Part shown: positions 43,348-51,335 of the stretch, piece after piece
Position numbering within the stretch: the stretch's first letter is position 1
Layout of the letters: every line of letters begins with the position of its first letter
NCBI GenBank assembly: GCA_045130475.1
Contig: JBGUPU010000044.1
Span: forward strand, 177,469 to 241,468
From: CAG-791 sp045130475
Lineage (GTDB): Bacteria; Bacillota; Clostridia; Lachnospirales; Lachnospiraceae
Reading direction: 5' to 3'
DNA length: 64,000 nucleotides
Made by a program: the position numbers and the translations under genes
The notes under the pieces: generated by a model
What the model was told of the DNA's origin: nothing
Seen by the model: only the letters and a program-made list of their open reading frames with translations
Databases searched by the model: none

Positions 43348-43833
43348 TCAGTTCTTTTTGATTCCCAGTTCTTTTTTCAACTTCTTAAAGCGGTCCTTCT
43401 CCTTCTTTGCCACATAGCCGGGATCAAAAAGGCAGTGCTGCAGCACATCGGCATCCTTGAGTATTTCCTCCAGGGGACCGTTTTCCATCTTTTTGTCACT
43501 GTGAAAAAAGATGGCCTGGCAGATTTTCCTGATTTCCTCTTCGGAAAAAATCCCTGTCTCCAGCAGGATCTGCTTTGCCATCTCCGCGCCCCGGTGGGCA
43601 TGATCCACGGCATTTCCCGTGGTATAAGTGGCGATATCATGCAGATAACCTGCCGCCGCGGCAAGCTCGATGTCTTCCCCCCGCCGCATGGCCAACAGTA
43701 CGCAGGCCTCCGCAACGCCGAACATATGCACATATCCGCTCGCCCGCAGGGAGACATTCGGCACCTGCTCCAGCAGACCGCTCACGATTTCCCGAACCGC
43801 TTCGATCCGGTCCGTTCTGATTCCTGTATCCAT
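43348..43833 (-). CDS. HD domain phosphohydrolase-like protein
   Basis: A 161-residue single-domain protein of the HD superfamily. The metal-binding signature is HMFGVAEA (first His) followed by GYLHDIATY (HD) and HAHRGAEMAKQIL, with a final FHSDKKMENG and ILKDADVLQ (Asp). Relatives hydrolyse phosphomonoesters or nucleotides; this subgroup has no known substrate. GAGGAAG precedes the ATG at 43833. Upstream in-frame sequence to 43935 encodes Cys/Trp/His-rich residues, unlikely to be part of it. It lies between nagA and the L,D-transpeptidase gene on the same strand. Confidence 0.87.
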   Translation of the reverse strand: MDTGIRTDRIEAVREIVSGLLEQVPNVSLRASGYVHMFGVAEACVLLAMRRGEDIELAAAAGYLHDIATYTTGNAVDHAHRGAEMAKQILLETGIFSEEEIRKICQAIFFHSDKKMENGPLEEILKDADVLQHCLFDPGYVAKKEKDRFKKLKKELGIKKN

Positions 43834-43851
43834 CGCACACTTCCTCTTCGT

Positions 43852-43928
43852 TTCATACTTGTGGTCATGGGCGAGTGCCCACAAACATGTATGCTTACAG
43901 GCGCGAGACCATGACCGCACAGTATGAA
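43852..43928. repeat. Imperfect 77-bp inverted repeat
   Basis: TTCATACTTGTGGTCATGG (43852-43870) is nearly complementary to CCATGACCGCACAGTATGAA (43909-43928), with a small inner stem near GGGCGAGTGCCC. It lies between the HD-protein start and the stop of the L,D-transpeptidase gene, with no T-run on either strand, so it is not a standard terminator. Confidence 0.5.
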
Positions 43929-43941
43929 GAATCAAATGACA

Positions 43942-44703
43942 TCAGGCGTCAAGATCCCCGCTGAAATTCTCCAGAGAATCAATCGTAATCCTGCATCCCG
44001 GCTTCACATGCTGCATCACAAATTTCATGATATTTTCGGGAACAGATACACACCCTCCGGTATAAGGGCGGTTATTCCTGAAACAGTGCATGAAAAAGCC
44101 GAATCCTTTTTCATACTCGCATTCCGCATTATAGCCCATGTTGAGGCAGTACTGGTAAGCGTAAACATAATCCGCAATCCGCTCGGAGTTTTCTGTATCC
44201 AGATCCGGAAGATCCTTAACAGAAACCAGCTCATTGAAATGCATCCCTTCCCTGTCGTCTCCGGACCAGTAATAATCCCCGTCCACCTGCGTGTAGTCCA
44301 TCTGACAGCCGGGATCCTCCGCCAGGCCGAAAGCCTTGTCGATGGTAAAGGTGCCGACCGGTGTGTAGGCATCATTGATATTGGCCTCCCCCAATCCGTC
44401 CAGACCGATAAAACCCGGTGTCGCGATAATCTGCTGCCATGTACCGCTCTGGTCTTTCTCATGCATGGTGATATAGGCTGTATTTTTGTCCACGCCTGCA
44501 ACGACGATCAGCTGCTCAGCGTCCTTCTCCTTTGCCGCGTCAAGCTTTGTCACCCACTCCGGGGACGGCCTGACTTCCTGCTCTGTTGAATACAGACCGG
44601 CTCCGCCCGTGCCCCCGGTACTGCTTCCCTGATTTTTCGCACAGCCGGCAGCTGCCGCTGCGATCATTATACATATGAGTAAGGTTGCAGCGAGTTTTTT
44701 CAT
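43942..44703 (-). CDS. L,D-transpeptidase (YkuD) family lipoprotein
   Basis: A 253-residue exported protein. A lipoprotein signal (KKLAATLLICIMIAAAAAG, lipobox AAAGC at residue 20-21) is followed by a Gly/Ser linker. The YkuD-like domain, residues about 60-240, has the substrate-entry strands QLIVVAGVDKNTAYITM, a loop NDAYTPVGTFTID, and the catalytic motif FMHCFRNNRPYTGGCVSVPE where His and Cys are placed as in L,D-transpeptidases (H..(S/T)xGC(I/V)). Such enzymes make 3-3 cross-links in peptidoglycan or attach surface proteins. The gene overlaps the phosphatase gene by 4 bp. It is the last gene of the pair. Confidence 0.86.
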   Translation of the reverse strand: MKKLAATLLICIMIAAAAAGCAKNQGSSTGGTGGAGLYSTEQEVRPSPEWVTKLDAAKEKDAEQLIVVAGVDKNTAYITMHEKDQSGTWQQIIATPGFIGLDGLGEANINDAYTPVGTFTIDKAFGLAEDPGCQMDYTQVDGDYYWSGDDREGMHFNELVSVKDLPDLDTENSERIADYVYAYQYCLNMGYNAECEYEKGFGFFMHCFRNNRPYTGGCVSVPENIMKFVMQHVKPGCRITIDSLENFSGDLDA

Positions 44704-45179
44704 ATTGCCCCCTCTCTCCGCAGTTCTTTTAACAGCGCTGTACAGCCCTGCAGCACATCATCCCAGGTCTCATCAAAATTATCCGTGTACCAGGGATCCG
44801 CCACCTCCTGCCCGGCTCTGCCGCAGTGATCCAGAAGGAGCGATATTTTGTTCTCCGGGTCGCCGCCATAGATCCGTCTCATATTATAGGCATTCGCGTA
44901 ATCCATCCCGATCAGATAATCGAACTTCGCATAGTCTTCCCGCGTCGTCCTGCGCGCCCGCTTTCCGCCCGGATCGATCCCGTGCTCCCGCAGCTTGGCC
45001 CGCGCCGGAGGATACACCGGATTGCCTCGGCCGCCCCAGACTTCCTCCGAGCTTGTCGCCGCAGATTCAATATAAAAACGGTCTGAAAGCCCGGCTGTCC
45101 GGACAAGGTCCTTCATTACAAATTCCGCCATGGGGGAGCGGCAGATATTGCCGTGGCAGACAAAAAGGATACGAACCAT
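44700..45179 (-). CDS. Low-molecular-weight protein-tyrosine phosphatase
   Basis: A 159-residue cytosolic phosphatase of the arsenate reductase/LMW-PTP fold. The P-loop VCHGNICRSPMAEF (Cys8, Arg14, CX5R) opens the protein, and the catalytic Asp lies in VADPWYTDNFDETW (DPW, about 128). In Firmicutes such enzymes counteract tyrosine kinases that govern capsule or stress responses, but no kinase or capsule gene is near. The AAAGGA site lies 9 nt before the ATG. The 4-bp overlap with the L,D-transpeptidase suggests co-regulation of an envelope function. It is the last chromosomal gene before the mobile region. Confidence 0.94.
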   Translation of the reverse strand: MVRILFVCHGNICRSPMAEFVMKDLVRTAGLSDRFYIESAATSSEEVWGGRGNPVYPPARAKLREHGIDPGGKRARRTTREDYAKFDYLIGMDYANAYNMRRIYGGDPENKISLLLDHCGRAGQEVADPWYTDNFDETWDDVLQGCTALLKELRREGAI

Positions 45180-45460
45180 AAAAATTAGTCCTTTCTAACA
45201 GACCTGTTTTGCAGCAAAATGCTGCGATTTGCCGCGATATTCTTCCGGTATACCGGAGACACATTCTGTCACGAAAACAGGCCAAAAATGCAAAATCCGG
45301 CAAAATGAGGCAAATCGAGGACGCCAACAGTAGTCAAATAGTAGTAAAACCGGGGAAGTCTGACTACTGGGGAGTTTAGAAGATTAATGGCCAATATTCA
45401 GTTAGCACAAATTGTAACAAGACCAAATTTCTTCACACTTTTTGTACGTTCAAAGACAAA
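45180..45460. other. Gene-free junction at the left edge of the mobile region
   Basis: No gene is seen. Around 45,328-45,385 there are repeated AGTAGT elements and a GTCTGACTACTGGGGAGTTT stretch. The DNA turns AT-rich from about 45,380. Related GTAGGG/TAGTGGGG motifs occur at the far right of the window (63926-63993). I take this as the likely left boundary of the element carrying the integrase at 48203. Confidence 0.4.
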
Positions 45461-48037
45461 CTACACCTTTACCCAATTAATAGATCCATAGCCCTTTGTG
45501 GTAGGATCAATTATCTCTTTATATCTTATATCAATGCTTGCACTTGACAAATCGGAATTGGTCAGCTCTGTTATATTAAAGATGCTTCCAACTAAGTCAG
45601 CGCCACTTAAGTCGGCTTTATTCAAATCAGCACCTCGAAGATTTGCCCCTGCTAAACAAGCCCCTCTTAAATCTGCTCCCCTTAAGTCAGCTTCTCTCAT
45701 ATAAGCATTTCTCAGATTTGCTTTGAGTAAATAAGCAAAGGTCAAGTACGCCTTTTCAAGACTTGCCTCTGACAAATCCGCTTGTTTTAGGTTAGCTCTC
45801 CTTAGGTTAGCATCCCTAAGATTAGCTTTAGTCAAAACAGCCTCACTAAGGTGAGCATTATTCATACAAGCGCCTCTCAGATCAGCACCACCAAGATTAG
45901 CTTCCCTCATATTTGCACCTTTCAAGTTAGCTTCGATAAGGTTACTCTCAGACATAATCGATTTATACAAATGGACATTTCTCAAATCAGCTCCCCGTAA
46001 ATCGGCTTTTGTTAAGTCAGCTTTTGTTAGATGAGCGCTTTTTAGGTAGGCTCCAGCCAAGCAAGCTTCTTTCAAGTCGGCACTTTTGTTTCTGCCACAT
46101 ATCAGTATTATTCCTTCGCTCCTAAACTTTCTAACTAAAATATCCAAATTTCCCTTAAAAGGAATTTGTATTACATGAGCAAATGCTGCTGCAATGTGAA
46201 ACACATTGCGAAAAATATTTTGAGACCTAAGAATTTTAGAATTATCGGCATCTCCTGATTCAACCCTTGGTTTTAATGCCACATACGCTTCCGTTTTGAT
46301 TAAAGCAACTATCATTTTTTCTATATTAGCATGTACGGTCACTTCATCCCTATTATTAAGCAATAGAGGCAGATATTGACGTACTGTAGCATCTAATTCC
46401 CTTTCTGCTAATAAGCCAATAAAACTTTTCGCATTTTCATCTGTTAACTTGACAAGCTCAACGTAAATATATTTTGCGAGGAAATATTGATAAAAGGTTC
46501 TATGAAAAAAACCAATTGTTTTCCCATTGTATGCGCATATATAGAATGAAAATACCCATTTATCAGCGAGGTCTTTTCTTAAGTAATAGGCTGTAGTTGT
46601 ATCAGTACAATACACTTTATAAGCGAGCTTCATCAGCCCTTGTTCTATCGATTGAATCTCTTCATCACCAGTAATATGTCTATTCTTTAACAGATTTGTA
46701 AAAAGATTATCATATAACTCAACAGTATTTGAACTTATAGTTTTAAAACGATTATGTACTATCAGCCGAAACAATAATGGCACCCCAAGAAGATCATTTA
46801 GGTTTTTCTGCTTTCGAAAAGCGTAGAAGTCTTCTTTATAATCATTATACTCTTTATGCTCATCCAACCACCTATTCTGTTGTTCCTCTGAAATAGGCAA
46901 TAGCTTATAATGTTGGTAACTTCCCGATAAACTGTCTAAATCGTATGCTACAGCAATCGTCCTTGATAAAACAACAATATGTATTCTATTAATAAAAGCA
47001 ATGTCATTTACGCTTTCCATGAAATCATAAATATTCTTGATATTAGTATCTTTGCGTTTTGCTTCATCAATGAACTCATCAAATCCGTCCATAAACAGAA
47101 GCGAGCCTTGGCAATGTTGAAACGTAAACTTTTCTTTTCGTTTTGCTTTCCAAACTAGTGCATTTTCTAATTCAACTTCTCCATCAATAATAATTTTGCG
47201 ATTCTGTCCAGTGTTTAATGAAATCGCCAATACATTTTGAGCTTTTCCCTGAAGAAATTTTCCTTTGCAGAACTCAATAACTGCCTTATCACACAATAGG
47301 GATTTGCCGTGCCCAGGCTCACCAGAAATAAGAATGGTGCCATAATCAGCATCATTAAACCAGTCATTCAGAAATGATAAAGCAGGAACCCGTTTAGATC
47401 CAACTTTTATGTAGGCATCTATATAGGATCTTTCGTCTGATGCGCTCCCCACAAGGTTTCTATATGGCCCCTGCTTTTCTGCACTAAACCTCTCTATCAC
47501 ATTTTGATAATAGGATTTGAAATCAACCGATTCTGTTCTATCACCTCCAATTTTTTCAACAGCTCTTTTTAGACGCTCCAATTCTTCATAAGTTATTTTG
47601 TTTATTTCGTATTGTGAATCTGCATATAAGTTTAATAAAGCCCTAACACCAACAGACACTTCTTTGGTTTCTTTTGCTAAGACCAAGATATAAAAATTAT
47701 TCAGATAATTCTGAACAACTGCCGAATCATCACCTATTTCCCTGCATGCAATGTCAATAAACTCTTGCTTTAGATTGTTTTTAATAACGGAATTATCCTT
47801 TTTTAAACAATCTTTTGCATAGGTAATTAGAATTTTTCTTTTCTCAAATACAGCACCCATATCACAATTACTTAAGGAAATGTCTGCTTCATGATGATAC
47901 ATAAATGTTTTATCATATTCATCAAGAATTATAGAAATGTCCTTACCTTGTAAATAGTGTTGAAATCTGTTTTGTGCAGTATCTACCCCTTTTGAAAACA
48001 GATGACCGGACACCAAACTAGCAATAAAAGAATCCAT
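45461..48037 (-). CDS. NACHT-type NTPase with C-terminal pentapeptide repeats (candidate anti-phage protein)
   Basis: An 858-residue STAND-family protein. Residues 1-205 are helical with no recognised domain. The NACHT NTPase has Walker A ILISGEPGHGKSLL (Gly239-Ser246) and Walker B SLLFMDGFDEF (312-322), followed by VVLSRT (sensor). A winged-helix-like region follows (to about 640). From about 655 to 833 there are some 35 pentapeptide units of the A(D/N)Lxx type (LTKADLTKADLRGADLRNV; ADLRGADLRGACLAGANLRG), forming a right-handed beta helix usable as a binding surface. In bacteria, NACHT proteins sense phage and trigger abortive responses. The DNA is visibly AT-rich relative to both flanks, and the gene lies between the chromosome and the integrase, the usual cargo position. 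The effector is not apparent. Confidence 0.85.
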   Translation of the reverse strand: MDSFIASLVSGHLFSKGVDTAQNRFQHYLQGKDISIILDEYDKTFMYHHEADISLSNCDMGAVFEKRKILITYAKDCLKKDNSVIKNNLKQEFIDIACREIGDDSAVVQNYLNNFYILVLAKETKEVSVGVRALLNLYADSQYEINKITYEELERLKRAVEKIGGDRTESVDFKSYYQNVIERFSAEKQGPYRNLVGSASDERSYIDAYIKVGSKRVPALSFLNDWFNDADYGTILISGEPGHGKSLLCDKAVIEFCKGKFLQGKAQNVLAISLNTGQNRKIIIDGEVELENALVWKAKRKEKFTFQHCQGSLLFMDGFDEFIDEAKRKDTNIKNIYDFMESVNDIAFINRIHIVVLSRTIAVAYDLDSLSGSYQHYKLLPISEEQQNRWLDEHKEYNDYKEDFYAFRKQKNLNDLLGVPLLFRLIVHNRFKTISSNTVELYDNLFTNLLKNRHITGDEEIQSIEQGLMKLAYKVYCTDTTTAYYLRKDLADKWVFSFYICAYNGKTIGFFHRTFYQYFLAKYIYVELVKLTDENAKSFIGLLAERELDATVRQYLPLLLNNRDEVTVHANIEKMIVALIKTEAYVALKPRVESGDADNSKILRSQNIFRNVFHIAAAFAHVIQIPFKGNLDILVRKFRSEGIILICGRNKSADLKEACLAGAYLKSAHLTKADLTKADLRGADLRNVHLYKSIMSESNLIEANLKGANMREANLGGADLRGACMNNAHLSEAVLTKANLRDANLRRANLKQADLSEASLEKAYLTFAYLLKANLRNAYMREADLRGADLRGACLAGANLRGADLNKADLSGADLVGSIFNITELTNSDLSSASIDIRYKEIIDPTTKGYGSINWVKV

Positions 48038-48158
48038 ATTATACCTATTGTATTTCGAAGCATTTTATTATAATGGTTTCAACAAATATGCTCTTCGATT
48101 ATTGTATATAGCGAACATTTTCAATGTATCATAATTTCCCTTCATTTTCCACCAACGG

Positions 48159-48189
48159 AAAAAGGCCCACCACCCAAAGGTGAAGGGCC
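48159..48189 (-). terminator. Terminator of the integrase gene
   Basis: GGCCC..CACC / GGTG..GGGCC with an inner AAA loop and five T on the leftward strand, 14 bp past the integrase stop. The NACHT gene that follows must have its own promoter in the AT-rich 48,040-48,150 gap. Confidence 0.75.
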
Positions 48190-48202
48190 GCTGCTCTTCT
48201 GT

Positions 48203-49486
48203 TCAGATCACTCTGAACATTTTCTGTGTCATTTCACTCGATCCTGTCTTCCCGGAGACCTTCTCCTGCTCCTGCCGTACTTCTTCGACCACCTTCATCC
48301 TGGCCATCTCAGCTGCCGCATCCTCCAATCCCAAATGGGTGTAGACGTTCATCGTCACGCTGATGTCCGAGTGGCCCATCAGGTACTGGAGCGTCTTAGG
48401 ATTCATCCCAGCCCTGGCCTGGTTGCTGCAGTAAGTATGGCGGCAAACGTGCGGGGTGATGTTCGGCATCTGCACCCGGAAGATGTCGTTGTACCGGCGA
48501 ACCATACGGTTGAAGCGGTGTTCCCAATGCATCGCGACCAGCGGCATGCCCTGGTCGTCCAGGTAGAGGAAGCCGACATGTCCGTCAACCATCGGCTCGA
48601 CAGCCGGAGGCTCGCGATCCTCGAGGATGGCCTGAAAGCATCGGAACACTTCCTCCGTCATGGGCAGCTTCCTTGTGCCTGCATTTGTCTTTGTAGGCTC
48701 AATGATGTATTCCATTGATGATGTCCGCTGCAGCTGCTTGCTTATGTCGATGATCCTGTTCTCCATGTCCAGGTCGCTGATGGTCAGCCCGCAGAACTCA
48801 GAAATGCGCATCCCTGTATGAAACAGGATGAAAACCGCCTCATAGTATTTACAGTAGCAGTTGTCGTCCCGTATAAATTTCAGGAACTTCCTCATCTGGT
48901 CCCGGGAGATTGCTTCCCTGGTAAGACTGTCGTTCACGACCACCCCGGCAAGATCAAATCCGAAAGGGTTCTTATGCAGACAGTCGTCGTCCACTGCCAT
49001 CTGGAAAGCCGGCCGGAGAACCCCACGGACTGTCTTCACAGTGCTATATCGCCTTCCTGACTGTTGGAGCTGGATCAGGAATAGTTTTGCATCGGACGTC
49101 TTCACGTTTCCGATTTTCTTTCCGCTGAAATCCTCCTTCTCCAGAAGATTTTTCACGAACTTGTAATTGGCCTTGGTGCTGTGTTTTACCCCCGTTTTGG
49201 TGGCAAGATACCGGTCCACCAGCTCCATCACCGTCATGTTCTTCCGGGAAGGGTCCATCTGGGAATCAAGGTCATATCCGATCTTCTTTTCCAGTTCCCT
49301 CAATGACAGGCAGGGCTTCTTCCCCGCTGGCAGCTTGTCAGTCGGCTCCAGCCTCCAGCTATAGACGAACTTCGGCTTTCCGTTGACGTGATATTTGAAC
49401 TGGTATTTCCCGTCTTTCCGGATTGACTCCCCCTGGCGGAGGAGCCGCCGCTTAGAGTCTCGTCTCTTTCCACTCTTATCTGACAT
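48203..49486 (-). CDS. Tyrosine site-specific integrase (Tn916/phage type)
   Basis: A 427-residue recombinase that inserts and excises the mobile element. An N-terminal arm-DNA-binding domain (residues about 15-80, with KDGKYQFKYHVNGKPKFVYS) precedes a SAM-like core-binding domain (about 85-175, beginning TVMELVDRYLATKTGVKHST) and a catalytic domain with Arg (FHTGMRISEFCGL), HxxR (ITPHVCRHTYCSNQ), His (YLMGHSDISVT) and nucleophile Tyr (MNVYTHLG). It overlaps the upstream two-domain excisionase gene by 11 bp. The arrangement xis-int is typical of Tn916-like ICEs. A terminator follows directly. Confidence 0.95.
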   Translation of the reverse strand: MSDKSGKRRDSKRRLLRQGESIRKDGKYQFKYHVNGKPKFVYSWRLEPTDKLPAGKKPCLSLRELEKKIGYDLDSQMDPSRKNMTVMELVDRYLATKTGVKHSTKANYKFVKNLLEKEDFSGKKIGNVKTSDAKLFLIQLQQSGRRYSTVKTVRGVLRPAFQMAVDDDCLHKNPFGFDLAGVVVNDSLTREAISRDQMRKFLKFIRDDNCYCKYYEAVFILFHTGMRISEFCGLTISDLDMENRIIDISKQLQRTSSMEYIIEPTKTNAGTRKLPMTEEVFRCFQAILEDREPPAVEPMVDGHVGFLYLDDQGMPLVAMHWEHRFNRMVRRYNDIFRVQMPNITPHVCRHTYCSNQARAGMNPKTLQYLMGHSDISVTMNVYTHLGLEDAAAEMARMKVVEEVRQEQEKVSGKTGSSEMTQKMFRVI

Positions 49487-49916
49487 TCCTTAATTCCTCC
49501 TCTACCTCTGGATGCTCTTCCATGTATCTCTCATACTCGCTCCGGATGATGATCTTCCTCGTTCTGTAGAAGGCAATGAACGGAAGCTTCTCGTCACTGT
49601 TAAGGAACTGAGCAAACTTCCTCCTGCTCAACCCATAGAACTCAATTGCCTCTTCCGGATTGAACAAATCTTTTTCTTCCAGCTTAGGTCTCCGCAAGTC
49701 TCTTCTTACGCCTCCTTTTTCTGTCAGGCAGCTGAGAAGGTATTCCTCAAACTTGCTCCGGATAATCAGAAATCGATTTCCACTCCAGAGTCCAAAGCTA
49801 TCTGTGTTTTCCTCTGCAAGCTGCCTCATCCGCTTGAGCCCGATGTTGAAATACTCCGCTGCCTCCCTGATCGTCAGAACATATTTTTCATGTACTGGTA
49901 TGCTGTTCTTCTTCAT
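49476..49916 (-). CDS. Excisionase-like protein with two Tn916-Xis-type domains
   Basis: A 146-residue protein holding two copies of a small winged-helix excisionase domain. Domain 1 (residues 1-62): VHEKYVLTIREAAEYFNIG, then RFLIIRSKFEEYLL. Domain 2 (about 75-140): DLFNPEEAIEFYGLSRRKFA, then RTRKIIIRSEYERYM. Tn916 Xis is a single domain of about 67 residues, so this is a duplication or fusion. GGAGGG lies 8 nt before the ATG at 49916. It overlaps int by 11 bp, so translation is coupled. The role is presumably directional control of Int, with the second domain giving extra DNA contacts (inference). Confidence 0.85.
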   Translation of the reverse strand: MKKNSIPVHEKYVLTIREAAEYFNIGLKRMRQLAEENTDSFGLWSGNRFLIIRSKFEEYLLSCLTEKGGVRRDLRRPKLEEKDLFNPEEAIEFYGLSRRKFAQFLNSDEKLPFIAFYRTRKIIIRSEYERYMEEHPEVEEELRNVR

Positions 49917-50007
49917 AAAAAAGCCCTCCTTTTTATGGTTTTTAGTGCATACCATACATCACTCTGTGCCCCCTTAAAGTCAACTACTTTTGGCAGAGTA
50001 ACAGTAC

Positions 50008-50208
50008 TTATATCGAGGACGTTTTTTGCAGGAATTCTTCAAACTTACAGCGGATAATGAGATACCTGTTTCCGCTGTAAACAGCAAATACTCCCAAGTT
50101 ATCTTCTGCCAGCCGGCGCATCTTTTTGACCCCAATGTTGAAGTACTGGGCTGCTTCATTGATGGAAAGCATATATTTTTCGTTTACAGGAATAATCTGA
50201 TTTGCCAT
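50008..50208 (-). CDS. Small excisionase (Tn916 Xis family)
   Basis: A 66-residue winged-helix protein: IIPVNEKYMLSINEAAQYFN, then GVKKMRRLAEDNLGVFAVYS, ending RYLIIRCKFEEFLQKTSSI. It resembles Tn916 Xis in length and pattern and is clearly homologous to domain 1 of the neighbour at 49476-49916. Xis bends DNA near the element ends and favours excision over integration. AAGGAG lies 8 nt before the ATG. It precedes the double-domain gene by about 90 bp, so there are three Xis-like domains in this unit. Confidence 0.9.
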   Translation of the reverse strand: MANQIIPVNEKYMLSINEAAQYFNIGVKKMRRLAEDNLGVFAVYSGNRYLIIRCKFEEFLQKTSSI

Positions 50209-50280
50209 GATAGCTGTCTCCTTTCTTTATCCTTCTACAAGTACTCCCCCAGCTGGAGGCTATTTTTCCGGCCAGAAACA

Positions 50281-50335
50281 AAAAAAGACCCGCAAATCCT
50301 CCGAAAAGGACCCGCAGGCCTACTGCCGCCATATT
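50281..50335. repeat. 55-bp repeat, copy 1 (degenerate terminator-like)
   Basis: Aligns without gaps to 55470-55524 with roughly one mismatch in six (ATCCT(C/T)CGAAAAG core and GCAGGCCT(A/G)CTGCCG shared). Here the outer arms have lost complementarity (GACCCGCA occurs as a direct repeat), so it may no longer fold well. It lies upstream of the xis gene. Confidence 0.6.
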
Positions 50336-50425
50336 TTAACAACAAAAACACCACACCGTTTGTTCGTTATTGATGCCATTTATTGTATCATACAGCAGTG
50401 CATATTTTATCTTTGAACTAAAAAA

Positions 50426-50455
50426 GGCAGCCAAAACAAATCGACTGCCAAAATA
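50426..50455 (-). terminator. Hairpin terminator of the recombinase operon
   Basis: GGCAG / CTGCC stem with a 10-14 nt loop and six T on the leftward strand, five bases past the last small gene of the operon. Confidence 0.6.
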
Positions 50456-50459
50456 AATA

Positions 50460-50867
50460 TTATTCCTCTGCATCTGTCTCCCTGTCAGACCTTTGTATTC
50501 TATATCTGTTCTTTTTCACGATCTTAATAATAGCTGCTCTATCCAGATCAAAGATGACCACCTGCTCATCTGTGATTATTTTTCCCGGAACACGATAGGA
50601 CAGTCTTATGTCCCACTTATGGATAAAAGCAATGATCCTACAGAGCTTCATGCTGCTTATTTCCATACTGTCACAGCCGTTGTATACATCCCTGGGAACA
50701 TGGTGTGACCGGAAATCCCTTTTTCTATAGGGGACCATTAAAAGTGAATGCCCGTTCTCTCCTATCAAAAAACAGATCCTTGACGGCTCCCCGATCTCCC
50801 GCAATGCGTTAGTGAAGACATGTATCCTGTTTGATCTCAGATAAAAAGAAATATATGTTTCATTCAT
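50460..50867 (-). CDS. Stand-alone homologue of the recombinase C-terminal domain (paralogue 3)
   Basis: A 135-residue protein of unknown function. Its second half aligns with the domain at the C terminus of the serine recombinase and with the two genes just upstream. Shared features are a strand-helix pattern ending in the motif KLCRIIAFIHKWDIRLSYRV, then PGKIITDEQVVIFDLDRAAI, matching YSIMGWNPEYTYRV and EQIIVFNFSNAA of the recombinase. It lacks the opening (L)DG(Y/F)QV motif and is the shortest paralogue. It overlaps its upstream neighbour by 8 bp and closes the operon. I do not recognise a named family. Confidence 0.75.
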   Translation of the reverse strand: MNETYISFYLRSNRIHVFTNALREIGEPSRICFLIGENGHSLLMVPYRKRDFRSHHVPRDVYNGCDSMEISSMKLCRIIAFIHKWDIRLSYRVPGKIITDEQVVIFDLDRAAIIKIVKKNRYRIQRSDRETDAEE

Positions 50868-51321
50868 CGTTTACTGCCTTTTTGCATTTCCAAAACTCTG
50901 CTTTGCTGAAATCAAACAGGAGCAATACCTTCTGGTTATACGTGACCACCTTTCCTTCCGCTTTATAGGCCATTTCCAGATCCCATCCCCAGGTTTTATA
51001 AAGCAGTTTGGAGAATCTGATACAGTTAATCTTTCTTGGTTTTAATCCATCAGAACTCTCCTTTGCCCATCGCACATTGTCCTTGTCTTGTTCAGTCACA
51101 GGGATAATCAGGATATTCCTGTTTGATGGATTAATCTCAATACGTACACGTTCACATCCATGGAGGGCATCTATGGCCGCTTTACTGAACGATATCTCAT
51201 CATTCCAGATGGACAGAGTGATTGCCTGTCGCCGGTAGCTGACCTGGAACATATCACCTTTTACGACCTGAAACCCATCAAGATTTATCTCCGGAAAACT
51301 ATCTGCAGCACTGAATGACAT
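50860..51321 (-). CDS. Stand-alone homologue of the recombinase C-terminal domain (paralogue 2)
   Basis: A 153-residue protein. It opens with the motif INLDGFQVVKGDMFQVSYRR, closely matching FDLDGYQVVRSQFTQVRYEG in the serine recombinase, then SIWNDEISFSKAAI, a strand RVRIEINPSNRNILIIPV, DNVRW, and INCIRFSKLLYKTWGWDLEM, and it ends LLLFDFSKAEFWK. All these blocks occur in the same order in the recombinase tail. GGGGG lies before the ATG. Function is unknown. Homology to the DNA-modifying partner suggests it contributes to the same recombination complex (inference). Confidence 0.78.
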   Translation of the reverse strand: MSFSAADSFPEINLDGFQVVKGDMFQVSYRRQAITLSIWNDEISFSKAAIDALHGCERVRIEINPSNRNILIIPVTEQDKDNVRWAKESSDGLKPRKINCIRFSKLLYKTWGWDLEMAYKAEGKVVTYNQKVLLLFDFSKAEFWKCKKAVNDE

Positions 51322-51335
51322 ATGTATTGAACCCC

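Noticed and set aside
45600..46080. Regular 15-bp DNA periodicity taken at first for a CRISPR or satellite array
   Set aside because: It is the coding trace of the pentapeptide repeats of the NACHT protein, in frame throughout.
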